From positions 2,715,001 to 2,779,000 of the forward strand of contig CM051034.1 in the NCBI GenBank assembly GCA_027627225.1: a DNA stretch of 64,000 nucleotides. Reading direction: 5' to 3'. Positions 13,801 through 28,800 of the stretch are shown piece by piece. Source of the stretch: Congeria kusceri. Its lineage: Eukaryota; Mollusca; Bivalvia; Myida; Dreissenidae. How positions within the stretch are numbered: the stretch's first letter is position 1; the number at the start of each line of letters is the position of its first letter. The translations under genes and the position numbers were made by a program. The notes under the pieces were generated by a model, which saw only the letters and a program-made list of their open reading frames with translations, was not told where the DNA came from and made no database searches.

Positions 13801-16800
13801 AGTCAATATACACAGACACGCTCTATAACTATATCTTTAACAACTGATATTAATATTTTCGTAACCAAGTTGGTTAATTGTGTAATGTGTCACTCATCAT
13901 ATCTGTACTAATGTTTAGCATCAAAGTGGCTGTTACTATGGCTATCGACGTCAAAAACAAAGTCGTAGAGGCATGCCTGTTCATTAAAGGTAAGCGTAGC
14001 GCCAAACCATGCTAGTATAGTTTGGAATCGTCGCATTGTTCTATCCTTTACGGATACAGCATTGACTGTAATTTTTCACAGAAAAGACTCATTGTCAGTT
14101 GTGAAATGGTAATTGTAAGTATCTCTTTCATTTTAAGTCCCATTTTCAGTCAGCTTTTCAAGAATCATAAGAATCGCACAAATCTTATTTAATGCAAGTA
14201 CATAATACTTTCTTATCAATACTGGTTTGCCGTACATGGTAACTTGGTAAGTGTCTTATTTAAATGTCAGTGTTTTTGTTAACTGCACGCTTTGTAAGAG
14301 TGTTTCCAATGGATTTATTAAAAGACCAACGACAATTTTAGGGCGAGTTGTAGAGTGGATCAACACAGCAAAGAAAATACCAGTAATTCTAGGGCGCCTT
14401 AAGGACGCCTTTATGAAACTCACCAAGTCAGTAAAAGATGGTGTGAATGCAATCAAGGCTGAGGCTAAATCTGCCATTAGTGACGGCATTTCAGCTGTGG
14501 CAAGTTTTATATTTCGTATTTAAATACATATTCTATAACCTAAATCAATATGATACATTAACAGTTGATATTAAATTTTGACATAAATAACATTTGCCCT
14601 CGACGAAATGTCGAATGTGGCTGTGGTGTTCGGTTTGGCGAAACATCCTTTCCTTCTATTTGTAGTATCAAGAAATGTCGTTTATATCCAAACATGTTAA
14701 AATTCTCATTGCAGAAAGACACGGTACACGATGTTCTCAATAACTTACAAGGAAAATGGGACCACGTGTTTGCGCCACTCAAACCTCTTATTGATTTCGT
14801 AACACCATTTGTGGAACTATTCAAATCAATAATGGATGGAATACAAGGGATTAAATGGGGTTATAAGAAAATCAAAGAAGTGTAAGTATTTAAGGATTTT
14901 GCAGTCTTACATTGTCTTAATTGTATTGCGTTTTACTGAAGATCATTATTGTTTTTGAACTGTATTTCTCATTTGAAGCCGATATGGTTATAAGGATGTA
15001 AGGATGTAATAATTTTATACTGAAGTGCTAATAATATTTTTTTTATTTATCAAGTTATTAAGGCAATACAAACAATCGGGAATATCAGTTTTTATTCAGT
15101 ATAGATACACTAGATAAATAATCTTTTTCAAGCATCGAAACGAGCAGATCACTAGTACAAAAGGTGTTTGGACCTAAATTTGACCGAAACTTTCCTACTA
15201 AGCGCCGAGATGCTTTTGGAGAATGTCCTTCAGGTGTGTGGCCTTCGACAGCTAACGGAGCGTACGGAACCACTGGTGTGGACATTATTCTCGGAGAGGG
15301 CCAATCGGTAAATCAACCTCTATACGATAGCGACCCATTTCTTATTCAGGAATATCAGTAGTGTGTTTCATCTGCACGAAAAACATTTAAGATTTATTAG
15401 GTTTTTGACTATTTTTGGAACACAATTTAAAGTCAATATATATATTAGTCATTAGTTCTAAATGCAGATATATTTCTTGATTATCCTTGCCTTCTTATAT
15501 AGATTTGCCTTACTACTTGTGCCAGTGGGGTTAGGTTTTGCCGGCATAGGTTTTATTGTATGTTATTGTTTAGTAAGCAACTTTACACAAAAAAAGTTAT
15601 AAACAGATCTGTATAACATGTTCTTCGAGGTTTTGAAATAGACCATTGAACATATAATTTTAGTTGGATTTAGTGTTGATTCGCTCCACCGACTGCAACC
15701 AGAAATTTCTTTAAAGATTCTTTATTAGTGTAAAATGGGCGAAATTTGCACAATATTCTGCATAACCCTTTAGTTGCACAACACGTTGGAAAAGAACTTG
15801 TACGTTCCAAATGCTTTCTAGTTTATACATGTCAATGATGTTGTATATAAATTGCAGATTGTTATGCCAGTAAACGGTCGATTAGAGGTTTACAGAAATG
15901 ACAAAAAGGTGGTTGTCAAACCGAACGACCCGGAATTCGCGCCCTTTGAAATAGTTGTGGAAAACATCGACGCAGATGAAGAGTGGAATGGCAAGACTGT
16001 AAAAGCAGGTGAAAAAATCGGCGAAGCAACCACGCCCAGAGTTTGCAAAGAAAGAAAGCTGAGTATTGAAGTAACTGAATCCGGTGGCAATCCGCAGAGT
16101 CCTAACACTGACAAACTCCTTGAAATAACCATCGGAGAAGCTAGTAAACCAAGTAAAAAACAATGGATGTCTTCTAGGGAGTCAAGTGGAAAGAATTCCA
16201 TACACGTTTCAGTTCGAAAAGCTCAAGAAGAGACTCTGCCTGATGCTGATTATGACTACACAGATCCATCCCCGTTCCTAGATCGCTTAGTTCCAATTCC
16301 GAAATGGATCCAGGAATGTAACGATCATGAGTTCAGGTTAACATCAATTATGCCAAATTTATATAAAGAAGTGTTTTGCGTCTGAAATTAGTATTATTGC
16401 TATATATAGTTTCAGTTGACAAAGCATAACACAATCGTTCCATGTTATGCCTCATAACCTAAATTGGATATCCCATATATCGAGTGTAGTTATGTCAAGA
16501 TCATTAATATTCGTCGATTGTCGTTTTAATACAACGTCATAATACGACCAGATGTGACATGCTGAAAAAACTGTACATTTGCCATATTCCAAGGGGAATA
16601 ATTTATGTATAGGTTACATTGTGCATTTCAGTCCATCGTTCGTTTCATCTAGACCAAACATCATTATAGTGTGAGGTCGAAATGATATGCTCATTAATGT
16701 ACACCATAATGTCATGTTAATACAGGTACATAGGGCAGACATTCGAATCTGGAGAATCGGATGAAGATGAAGATCCAAACAAGAAGGAAGAACCCATTCA

Positions 16801-19800
16801 ACGCCGTAAACCTAACGCTGAAAATATCGACAATATGCTTGGTGACGAGGACGCCAAGTACAGGCCTGACGACCCCTCGCTGTACGATCCTAAATCGTTT
16901 GGGGACAGCCTCAAAGAGAGTCTGAAGGAACAAGCCAAACAGTTTGCTGAGATGTTCAAGCAAGCTCTTTTTGGAGGCAAGTGAGTAAATTAAAACTGTT
17001 ACTGTCTTACAAAACAATGCAGTGCAAACTCTAGATTCCTGAAGATTGCTTTTGACAGCAAAGGCTGTCAATAAAATGATGTTTTCTCTTTTGAATTACT
17101 CGAATATATAAACGTAAGAACTTTTCTGATATTAGTAGTGTAATAATAAACACTGATATTGCATTGTCTTGTTCTTATGTATTAGTAGTTGTACCGATGC
17201 AAATTTTTTAATGATATGTATATGTTAAGACATCTGTAAACGTTTCTATGATACATTGTACTTCAGTCTATGGTCAATTAAAAAAGAAATATATCAAATA
17301 TTTTTGAGAATTTATTAACTATTTCAGTCCAAAAGTCCCGAATATCTTAGAAATAGTCGATGTTAATGGCAAAACCGTTGATTGGATAATAGACAAACTC
17401 AACCCAACATCAGAAATTGGAAAGAAATTCATAGGCATAATACAGCAACTAGCATGTGCAATAAAGGCGGAACCATCAGATTCGCCTGCTACCTTAGCAC
17501 CAAATATCGCGATTAACTTCCTCAAACTGCATAATTTGAAGTTCAATTTTGGTGGATTTGACTTTACCGGAGGATTTGGCTTTGGGGGAAGCGGAGATAA
17601 TGACAACAGTGGCGGACTAGGTCCTTTGAAATTTGGTGATCCTGGTCAACTGTCCCTCTCCATGGCAGATTTACCCGGCAAACGTTCGTACTTTAGAAAC
17701 GTTTATATAACAAATTACTAAACTTGTGCTATTAACCTATGCAAACTGTTTTAATATTGCTGTTGCCATGTATGTGTTTATTTGTTAAAAAGTAAATTGA
17801 TTTGTTTATATTTTTATTTGCAGTTTGTCCCATGTTTAAAGGAGCAATAGCCAAAGGGTTTGGTCACATTTGCTACGTGCACGAGGACTGCCTTGGCCTT
17901 ACATGTAATATTCCAGTCCCTCTCGGACCGAAGTCAGAAGTTCTACATGCCTCAATAGCGCTTGTGCCATCTGAACTGAAAATAGAAATAAGCGTCATGG
18001 GCCATAACTATACAATCCAACCGAATGGTATAATCCATGTTGTGTTTCTTTATTTGAAGTCACAGGCTTTGAATAAGCACCATTTCGAATGTAATACAAA
18101 TATATTGGTATTAAAAATTGGAGTATATTTGCAAGAACATGTTAGTCCATTTACACAAAGACTTTTCTTACAGGTGAAGACCAACATATGGAAGTAGCAA
18201 GCGTATTTGGTTTTAAAGTGTTTTTCATTGGAAATGCCAATCTCGAAGGGGCGTCTGTAACATTGACAGCCGAATTTCAACTCTGCACGGATTTATTTAT
18301 GGCATGTTTGCCTCCAATAGAGTTGCTTCATAACATCAAACTGATACCAAACGCATTACGTCGCAAGCGAGGTATAGTTTCAAGAAACGCTTTGTTCTTC
18401 TGCATTTACAGCATTTACATGTGCAATAGATATATTGCTCAAATCGTGATTTATTCCACTATTATTACCAAATTTAGGTACAGAACCGTGCTTATTCTTG
18501 ACATATATGTACGATGTCTCTACTTTATTTATTAATCATTTGCATGAAATTCATGTTTATACTTTTATGTTACATGTTAGCAACCGGGTCGTGTACTGAC
18601 ATTAGTATCAGACAAACCCCTCTTCCACTGTTCATGATGCAACTGAGCGAATTCAACCTGCTGACAAGAAATGTGACACTAACTCTGGAAAATGTGCGAC
18701 ATCAAGTGGTTGATCAGGTGTGTTGCGTTACAGATCAGGCCCCATGAAAACAACCATTCTTAAATCTAATCTTAGTCTTAATATTAAAAATGTATGCAAT
18801 TGCAATTAAAGTTCGAATGTAACCAGCATTCTCTTTGGTCAATATTTAAAGGTAAGATTAAGTTTTAGAGGACGGCACTTTCCGCCTACAGTGGATTTAT
18901 GTTTATAAGAGACTTCCTTGAAACAGAAAATACCATCAAAGCGGAAAGTGCCGTCCCGGCTTAGCCTGTGCGGACTGCACAGGTTAATCCGGGACGGCAC
19001 TTTACGCACATGCATTATGTCCTTATCATAACCGTTGTTTGGTTTTTAAAATGGCTACTATTATATGGTATATTACTACAAAAATCAAATATTAAAATAA
19101 TGTTTGCCTATTAGTAACTTTGATCAAACTCAGTACATATATCGTGTTATACGAGGTTTTGGGCAGTTTTGTCCTTACATTAATCGTTTCAGCTGTTGTA
19201 ATTATGTTGCATGAATCATTTCAGCTGATGCAATTACGGTGTAACATGAATGATTTCAGCTGATGCAATTATGATGTTACATTCATCATGTCAGCTGATG
19301 CAATTATGATGTTACAATAATCATTTCAGCTGCAACCACTTTGTTACATTTATCATTTCAGCTGATGCAATTATGATGTTACATTAATCATTTCAGCTGA
19401 TGCAATTATGTTGTTGCATTAATCATTTCAGCTAATGTAAGTATAATGTTACATGAATTATTTCAGCTGATGCAATCATGATGGTACATTAATCATTTCA
19501 GCTGATGCAAGAAATGAGAGACAAGCTCGTGGCTGCTATGACAGAGTTCCCCAATAAAATTGACTTCTGCGTGAGTGCCAATATACCCGTTCCTCCCTTT
19601 GATATCGAATTCTTCAAGATCCGTCAGCTTTTCATGGTTGGACCAGTGCCTTTGTCCTTAGGTAATACAACAAATATCGTATATATAATTTATATTATCA
19701 CTTATTTGCAGTTAAGTATAACAATATAATTACATCCCAATGCTATATAAGTGTACAATATGTCCTCGTTCTGTCCAAACTACCCTACGCATAAACTCCT

Positions 19801-22800
19801 GTTAATTTTGAGGTGAGTACTGATTGTTGTTTTCGTATTGTGATGGCTTTCGACCAAATTGTATTTAAGGATTTGGTGCTGGCGGTTCTGTGGGTCTCGG
19901 CGTAAGAGTTGGGCTCTGCGTAGTGAGCATGACAACACAGGTCAGTGTTTTCTTTCTGCTTTCTGTAAACCTCAGAATTCATTAATGTGCATCAGGTTAA
20001 CATTCGATTACGGGTATTTATTTTACAAAATAAAAAATACTGACTCAATATTTCTTTCCAATGAAGATATTTGTCATGAAGAACTTATTGAAATAATATA
20101 CACGGTCAGATGTCAGCTTTGCTAAAGCCAGTATAATATAAAATTTCTTATAGAAATACTGATATAAATAAAACAAACTAAATCAATCGTCATATATTTC
20201 GAATAAGAATGGAAAAAAAACGTAAGAACCCTTAATTCAAACATGATACTTGCAAATTTTTCTATAGACAAAGAACAAAATTGTCGTTGTTAAAGTAAAA
20301 TACTTAAATGTATTTCTTATTACAATTGCAAAAGTAGTTGTCCAATCATGTTAGAATCGAAAAAAAAAATCGCATTGTCGTTGTTTATTGGTCAGTAAAC
20401 AATTATTTGTCGTTTGGATGTGTGGCTTTTAATTCATACGCATCAGAACTCCAAATCGTTGTTTATTGGCCGATAAACAACGATAAATCGAAAAGTATTT
20501 CTTAACTGAATAACGCACAGTACATGCCCTTGTAGGCCAATTTAGTAATCTCTAAAAAGTTTTCTTCGATACAGCCGAAAACTACGACTTTAAGCTAAAT
20601 TTACAGTTGCTTAAAAGCTAAACAACACCAATAAGCTGTGCAAATGTCGGAAACAGTTTGTGTTTACGTATTCGATATTTAGTGTAAGCTTCGTTATTTT
20701 GATTTTTCTGTGTCTGAATGGCAATTTATTGTGTCATCTTCACACACTTATTTAGAAAATATTGGTTACGCACTATCGTACACATCTAAGCATTCATTGT
20801 TTCACATTGATTGTTATACAGCTAACTCTGACGCCGTGGGTTGGCGGAAAGGTGTGGGGTGATGCTGCTATCGATATAGGCTTTGCAAGAGCCGGAATAA
20901 AGTTGATTGGCTATCTACTGGAAACCAAATTTCCTATGACAACAGAGCTTGTGTTTTCTAAATACCCTATAGACGTTGGGTAGGTTTAATTTAAACAAGA
21001 TGAATGTTGTTTGTGTGTTGATTTTAATTCGATAGTACGCATAAAGACAAAGAGTCGTCGATATTTAGGTTAACTATATACGTAAATAAAATATGTACAC
21101 CTTACACATTTTGTGATTTCTCATATCATTGTTTCCTTCAGCAAATGTTCAAATGCTATACAATAGTAGCAACACGTACTGACCAATACAAATAGTAATT
21201 AGAATCAGTTTGATATATTTGTTCACGTCCCTATTTTCTATATATTGCTATATTTTTCGCGATTTGAAGGGCAAAGATGGATCTTATCCTTACACCGTTA
21301 CGACTAGAACTTAAGGCATATGCAAAAATACGTCTAATATTTAAAACAATAACAGTCTTCGATGGAACTATATGGCAATACCAAGTCCCCACCATTCACA
21401 AGAACATTTTTACGAAGCAAAAGCGAGACGATGACCCGTCACCTCCTAGCATATTGCCTGCTACAATAAACGAGAGACGGCGCCGTTCTGGGCCAGAAGG
21501 CTGCATTGTTAACCAAGTGTATAATCGTCCATACTACGACACGGCATTTACACTGGAAATGTTCGCCCAAGACGAAGTATCGGAGGTAAAACTATCTTAC
21601 GCGATAGGCACACATAAAGGTGGGACCAATGTACAAGACTGGACCGAAATGGGTGGCAATACCCTTTTTGTTCCCGCCAAATTACTAGGCGGGATACCTC
21701 TTCATTGGACTGTAAGCGCGTCCAATACGCAGGGATTATCGTCCACAGTGCAGTGCTCTCTTAATACCTACGACAGCACGTTGCCAGACGGCAGGGTGGA
21801 ACATGCTTATAAGTTTTCATCCCATCCGTCCAAACTTGTAGCTTTCATCGTCGCTGTTGAAGACAGTCCACTAAAGGAAATGCATTACAAAGCCGTTGGA
21901 TTCAGCCCAGGTCAATACGGTAACCAGTTCGTAGGATGGGAAGAAATACGACTCGATCACTCTCCACTCAGACAGGGTGTGTCTGGAGCACTGCAACATT
22001 TCACGACTCCAATGGATGGCAAGCTTATAGCAAACGTCCTTAAAACAGTAAAGCCATTAAGAACCCCAGATTTTTGTGCAGATTTGTGCATTAATCACGG
22101 ATCAAACTGCGTGTCATTTAGTTACGAATATCACTCTGAGACTTGTGATTTGCACGATCAGGTTGCAGGTGCTAATGCGTATTTACGCGTTAGCGGTACA
22201 TACAAAAACTATGAACGTTTGGGTATCGGATATCACACGTCTGTGGAATACGATAATTTGCCACTTACACAAGGAACACAGTACTTCGTAAACGCCAAAG
22301 TTACTAACGTGCTGGGTTACGTCGCGTATTTGATAGGCGAAGGAACATTGGTGGACTTCACACCTCCCGAACCGGGTCTGATCATGAACAATCAATCGGA
22401 CTTCCTCCGTGCAGACAAATGCAATGCTTCTGTTTCACAACGATGTCTTGAAGTAACAAATCGTGAAAACCACAGGTAAATACCGAAATGTACTTTCAAC
22501 GCGTCCTTTTAGTTTATTAAACATAGCAACAACCCAGTTCTATTACCAATATACATTGGTCCCGAACACAATATCTTCGGCATAAATTAATTGTATCAAA
22601 GTTCATTACGTTTACATATCTAAATGTTTTCACCAGAGTAATCATTGACGGCCCGGGGTCTGGAACAGTCTTTAATGGGCACCAACCAGTTCAAGACGAG
22701 TTGTATACGTTAACCAACCACTACGTATCAGGTACAATGTAGACCTTTGCAGTGGATTATTATGCAAATACATGCCAGTCCAAATTAGGTCATTTGTCTA

Positions 22801-25800
22801 GTAATTAAAATTGTTATACGAAATTAAAACACGTTTATGTATTTATTAACATAAAGCAAATCCATTTTCAGTTTGAATATGTGTAGAAGTTGTTTTTTAT
22901 GAAGTGTAAATTGGTATGTTGCTATTTCAGCCAACTGGAAAGGGTTTCACGACGACGAGAGTGGTATTTATGGATACACATGGGCAGTCGGTAAAAGTAT
23001 CTGTAGCTCAGATGTTGTCCCATTTACCAATCCTTACGCCCATTTAACTAATCCGAAATTCTGGACTGACTCCGGTTTTCAAAAAGGTATACACATGCCT
23101 GATGGGCAGTATTACGTCACGGTACAGGCACTGAATGGAGCAGAATTAGGAGGGTCTTTGGTGACTACGGTCTGTCATACCACACCGCTCACCGTTGACA
23201 CATCGCCGCCAGTGTTTCATAAAGTGACAGACATAATTTACGACGAAGACTTTGACCTCATTGCAATATACTACAATGCCTCCGACAATTTGAGTAAAAT
23301 CGCCCATGCGGAATTTGGTTTGGGTAAGACGAAGTACGATGTACAATTAAAGGCATATGGCTTGCATGCACCTATGGAACGTGAAGATCCGTTCGTTGCT
23401 GTGAAAGATTTGGGTCTTCAAGAAGGAATTCCGGCATGGATTAGAATCCGTGTCACAAACAATGGTACATAGAGTTAAATATTTCCAAACCGAATGTTGG
23501 GTGTGAGTTGGTGTTGTAAATTTGAATCGTATTTTGTTACATATACATACATGACAACTTTATTTTATTTTCAGTGGATCTGTTCACAGCCGGACACGGG
23601 GATGAGCCAATATTGATTGACAGATCGTCGCCGATACCAGGGTCCGTTATTGACGGAGACAGGCTTCGGAAAGACCGACAGTTCCAGGCGGATGATCACA
23701 AAATATGTGCACAGTGGAAGGATTTCTTTGACCCGGAATCTGGAATTGACAGGTAGATATGTAACATATAAGAACTACACATGCATTGTTTGATGCGTCT
23801 CTGACTTAGGGAAAACACACTTTATTGGACAGTTGTCATGTTTTAAAATTATTGTTACGAAGAAATTCTCAATTTTATTGTTAATGCAATTAATAAATAA
23901 CAACATCATTCACTTGCATTCAGGTTTTTATGGGGTGTTGGGACTGCGCCTCAATTGGATGATATAGTTAAATTCCACAACCTGACCCGCTACGAAAAAT
24001 CCAGCTGCGCCTCAGCAACTTTGAAGCACAACAATACGTACTTCTCGACTGTACTTGCTTACAACAGCGCATTGAATTCGAAGTCCTGTAACAGCTCCTC
24101 TGACGGAGGTATTACTTTATCATATATAATGGTGTACCACTGTTTTCAGTAATTTTAACCATGTTGCCAGGGTAGTTATCGAAATGCATAGAAATCGGTA
24201 TTAGTGAACTAACACATGGTTATTTTGGTTTTTACAGTTCTTGTCGATACTACACCTCCGGTAGCTGGAACTGTGCTTGACGGAAATCTAAATGCAGTAG
24301 AATTAAAATACAGCTCCGAAACTGTGTCAAAGCATGCAAACTGGCGGGATTACTACGACCCCGAGAGTGGAATAGCTAACTATAAAGTTGACGTTTACAT
24401 AAACAACGAATTGAAAACGACATTTGAAACAGGGACTTTGAGTGAATTTGAAGATCACACAATTTCAATGGAACATAAAGACGAGGTGTACTTTCAGGTG
24501 CACGGGGTAAACGGGGCGGATTTAGAAGCCGCAGCTAAGTCCGATGACTTTTTAGTGGACCACACACCTCCAATCATGACTGAAATATCTGATAATCATG
24601 AAGGTCACCTGTACCAAGCAGACAAATCGACATTGAATCTAAAGTGGGATTTCTTTGACAGCGAATCCGGCATCGATAAGTATAGAACGATGATATACGA
24701 AAGCCGCCACGGTATAAAGCAGAAACATTGGCCTGCGGTTCAAAGATTTAATGAAACCAAACCGTCAAATGCATTCAATGGTAAAATGGATAGCACACTA
24801 GGTAACTTAAATATGGAGGACGGTGTCACATATTCTTTTCATATTACAGCTTTCGATGGAGCTCTTTTAGCCACGGCCCATGAAAGCACCGGAGTTACAG
24901 TTGATACAACTCCACCGAGTATACCGAAGGTATTATATTAACAACATTAAAATTCCCCAATAGACAACGAATCATTCGATGTCATCCGATGTCTAAAAAT
25001 CAAATTAAAAATATACGTATGCTCTTGGTAAATAGTTATGTGCATACAAATAAATATGGTTTCATTTGTTAAGACATACTCTAAAAACGTTGTTGTTCTA
25101 TTACTGTATAAATAATCTATTACTGTATATCTAACATTATTTTTCTTCGAAAATCGTTATAAAAAGGATGAATTATACGATAAATAATACAAAGCACTAA
25201 ACGCTTGTGATTTGATTTTGAAAAGGTAAAGGCTGGATTGTCAACAGATGACGAGGAACTTAACGAACAAGATCAAGTGTTACACAATGACCAATATGGT
25301 ATTCGACTAAGTTGGTCTTCCAGAGACTCGGAGAGTGGAATCGCAAAATATGAAGTAGCAATCGGCACAAAGGACGAGAATGAGAAAATACTTCCGTTTA
25401 CTGATTACGGAACGGACACTACAGCGTATATTTCTAATATTTTCCTTGAACCATTCAGTGTTGCGAGCACATTGTATGTCGTAACTGTCAAGGCATCCAA
25501 TGGTGCAGAACTGGTTTCAGATGTAGGTGTTTCCAGAGATATATACGTACAGAAAGCCAATATTCCTGGTGTTGTCTTTGATGGTAGGACCCTTTTTGAA
25601 GATGAGGCTTTCACAACTGATCACACATCCATCGCAGCTTCGTTCTACGGATTTGAGAGTGAAAGTTGTGACATAATTAACTATGACTGGGCTATAGGAA
25701 CAACTGAGTTTGGAACTGACATTCTTACATACACTAACTACGGCCTCGTCATGTTGAATGATACACATGGACAATGCCAAATCCATACGGAGTTGTTTGA

Positions 25801-28800
25801 AGACGTCACATACTACATTACAGTTCGCGCAGTTACAGGATGTCACGAAGAATATATTGTGTCCTCATCAGACGGAATAAAACTTGACAGAGTTGCGCCA
25901 AAAGTTATTTTCAATGTAGATGCCTCGAATGATACAAGTATTTACATTCAGGATAATGTTATTTATCAGTCAGCAACAGATTCCATACCTATAATCGGTA
26001 ATGTTTCTGACAGTAAGGAAATTAAGTCATTAGAGTGGGGTCTCGGCTCACTTCCCAGTTTGGTCGACATGAAACCATTCACAAATGATTTGGCATTGTT
26101 GACGAGCGTCGCAACTCTTGTTCCAGGCAAGGCAGTGTTTGTCACTTCAAACGCAGTTGATAAGGCTGGTAACCGGGAACTTACTTCGTCATTTGCGATC
26201 ATTGCAGATACAACCGCACCTGAAATGATTGACCTGGAATGTACGCAGTTCATATCCGTACGAAAAAGCGTCGTAACCTGCAGCTGGCTAACAATTATTG
26301 AAAATGAAAGCATAATAAAAGAAACTACCATATCCATGGGATCCACACAAAATAATTTCGATATTTTGGACAGCTTTGTTGTCCACAAAGACACCTACAG
26401 TTTTACCCGAGACTTATTTGGCCATATCAGTCAGTTCAGTAACATAAAAATCATGTTTATAACCGTAACAGTCTCGAATGTGGTCGGACATAAGACAACG
26501 TATGGAAGAGAAGTCATTGTAGACAGAACTGCCCCTGTAGCCGAGCGTCTTGATGTCGTGACAACTGCTACACACGGACGCACAATAGATTACCATCAGA
26601 AATGTCAGTTGCCCAGAGGATATGTTGAAGTAAAGTTGATAAGCGTTGCTGATGATGAGTCACACATTGACGACAATAGGTATGCATTTTTGTACACTTT
26701 TGCATTTTTAGTTTCGGAGGCGTCAGATATATGTTTGTACATATTTATTAAAGAAAATAATACCTTATATTAAAAGATGATAAAAAAAACTTAAAAAATA
26801 ACATGGATTGTTTTCGAATACTATTGAATACGTGTATTACTTTATTGTTGATAGGTATGAGATCGCTCTCGGAAGAAAACCTTTAGGAACTGATTATTTG
26901 GGATATCACCAGGTGCGTGCAAACATCGATGGAATATTCTTTGTAAACGGCTTTAGATTGAATCAGGGTGATTTGTTTTATGCTACAATGAGAATTTACA
27001 ACAAAGCCGGCTTAAGCAGTGAAGTTTCCTCCAGCAGCGTGGTTGTAAGTCAGACGCCATATCTGGAGGTTAGAGACGGAACTGGAGTACAGGATATAGA
27101 CTTCCAGTCGATGCCAAACCTCATACAAGGTTCCTGGATATATTCGGACGCATGCCCAATTGAAGAGGCGAAATGGAAAATAGAAAGTCTTGCAGGCAGT
27201 ATATTGTTTGATTTCCAACCACTTCCGAATGCTGGACAAGTGTTTTACAATGATGAGATTCAACTTGAAAACGGAATGAAGTATATTGTTACGGTTCAGA
27301 CTATTGACTTCCTCGGTCGCGTGAAAACAGGCAGATCAGACGGTGTGACAGTTCGTATTCAGCCACCCTTTCCGGGTTTAGTCAGAGATGGCATTGATAA
27401 GGACCTTACTTATCAGTTCAGCACCACTGAACTCTCTGCCAACTGGGATGACTTTGGGGATAAGTCTAGCGATCCGACTCAGTCCATTCACTACTACGAA
27501 GTCGCAGTTGGAAACGACCGCCGATACGAGAAAACGAGGTCAAACGTACATTATTTTGTTAATGTTGGACTCAACAACTCGTACACGTTTTCAAATTTGA
27601 ATTTGACATCAAAACTGGTTCGGTATTATATTACGGTCAGAGCATACAGCATGGCTGGTGGCTTTACAGAAGGTTATTCGAATGGGATTCGAGTTGGATT
27701 TAATGATGACATAATTCCTGGTTATATTTCCTTAAATAGGTTTCAGTCTTCTGTTGAATCGATGGCAATATCATGGAACGGATTCCAATCGGATATCGAC
27801 ATCATTGATTACAAAGTTGCCATAAGCAGTCATAATGATATCATTACAAACGACACAGTTGTTTGTAAGATATTTACAACAAACAAAACTATGTACGATG
27901 TTTCGCCATTACACAGCGTTGGTTTAGATGAGTACAGCAAGCATCTAGGACTTTCACTGTTGCATAACAGTAAGTATTATGTGACAGTTGTGGCCGAAGA
28001 TGAAGCTGGAATGTGCACAGGAATAACAAGTGATTGGGTCCTGGTCGATACAACGCCACCAGAGTTCGGCAAACTGTTCATTAATGACATAGAAAGTTCT
28101 ACTGTGATGTATGTTCAAAAGCCATCTGAAATGAACATTAAATGGGAAAATGTTCATGACATTGAATCCGGAATAAACAACGTTCTTGTGAAATTATATG
28201 AATGTAGAACGTGCATGTCCGTGGCAGTTACAAGCGAAAATTGTTACTTGATCGATGAAAATGATGTTAGAAATGACACAAAGACGGCGTTCTATGAGCT
28301 ACAAATGTACCCAGATAAAGCCTATTACGTCACAGTGGAAGTTACAAACGAGGCAAGTCTTGTGACTTTTGTTCAAAGTCTGTCGATTTTATTGGATGAA
28401 ACACCGCCTTTGGTTGGCGATGTCAAAATAACGGATGACTGGCATGGTGTAGAAACGTTTCAACACTCGACAGACCGCTTGTCTGGAATGCTTCCAATCG
28501 CTTTGACAAAAATGGACTATTTATGCCCAAGCCAAAAACTGTATTTCCCTACAAATAATGACAATGGGATGAAACAAGTTATGAATGAGTTTGACGATGA
28601 ATTCCTTGCAGTTAATAGCACAGGTGCATATCTTGGTATTGGGTATAATTCTGACTTAACGGATATCACGAAATCCGGACTTATATCAGAATCCATGAAA
28701 CTACAAAATGGAAACTATTCTTTTAATGTTCGTGTGGCGAAAGGATACCGAACTATAACGACCGTAGCGATAATTACAGACCAAATCGTGATCCCGTTTG

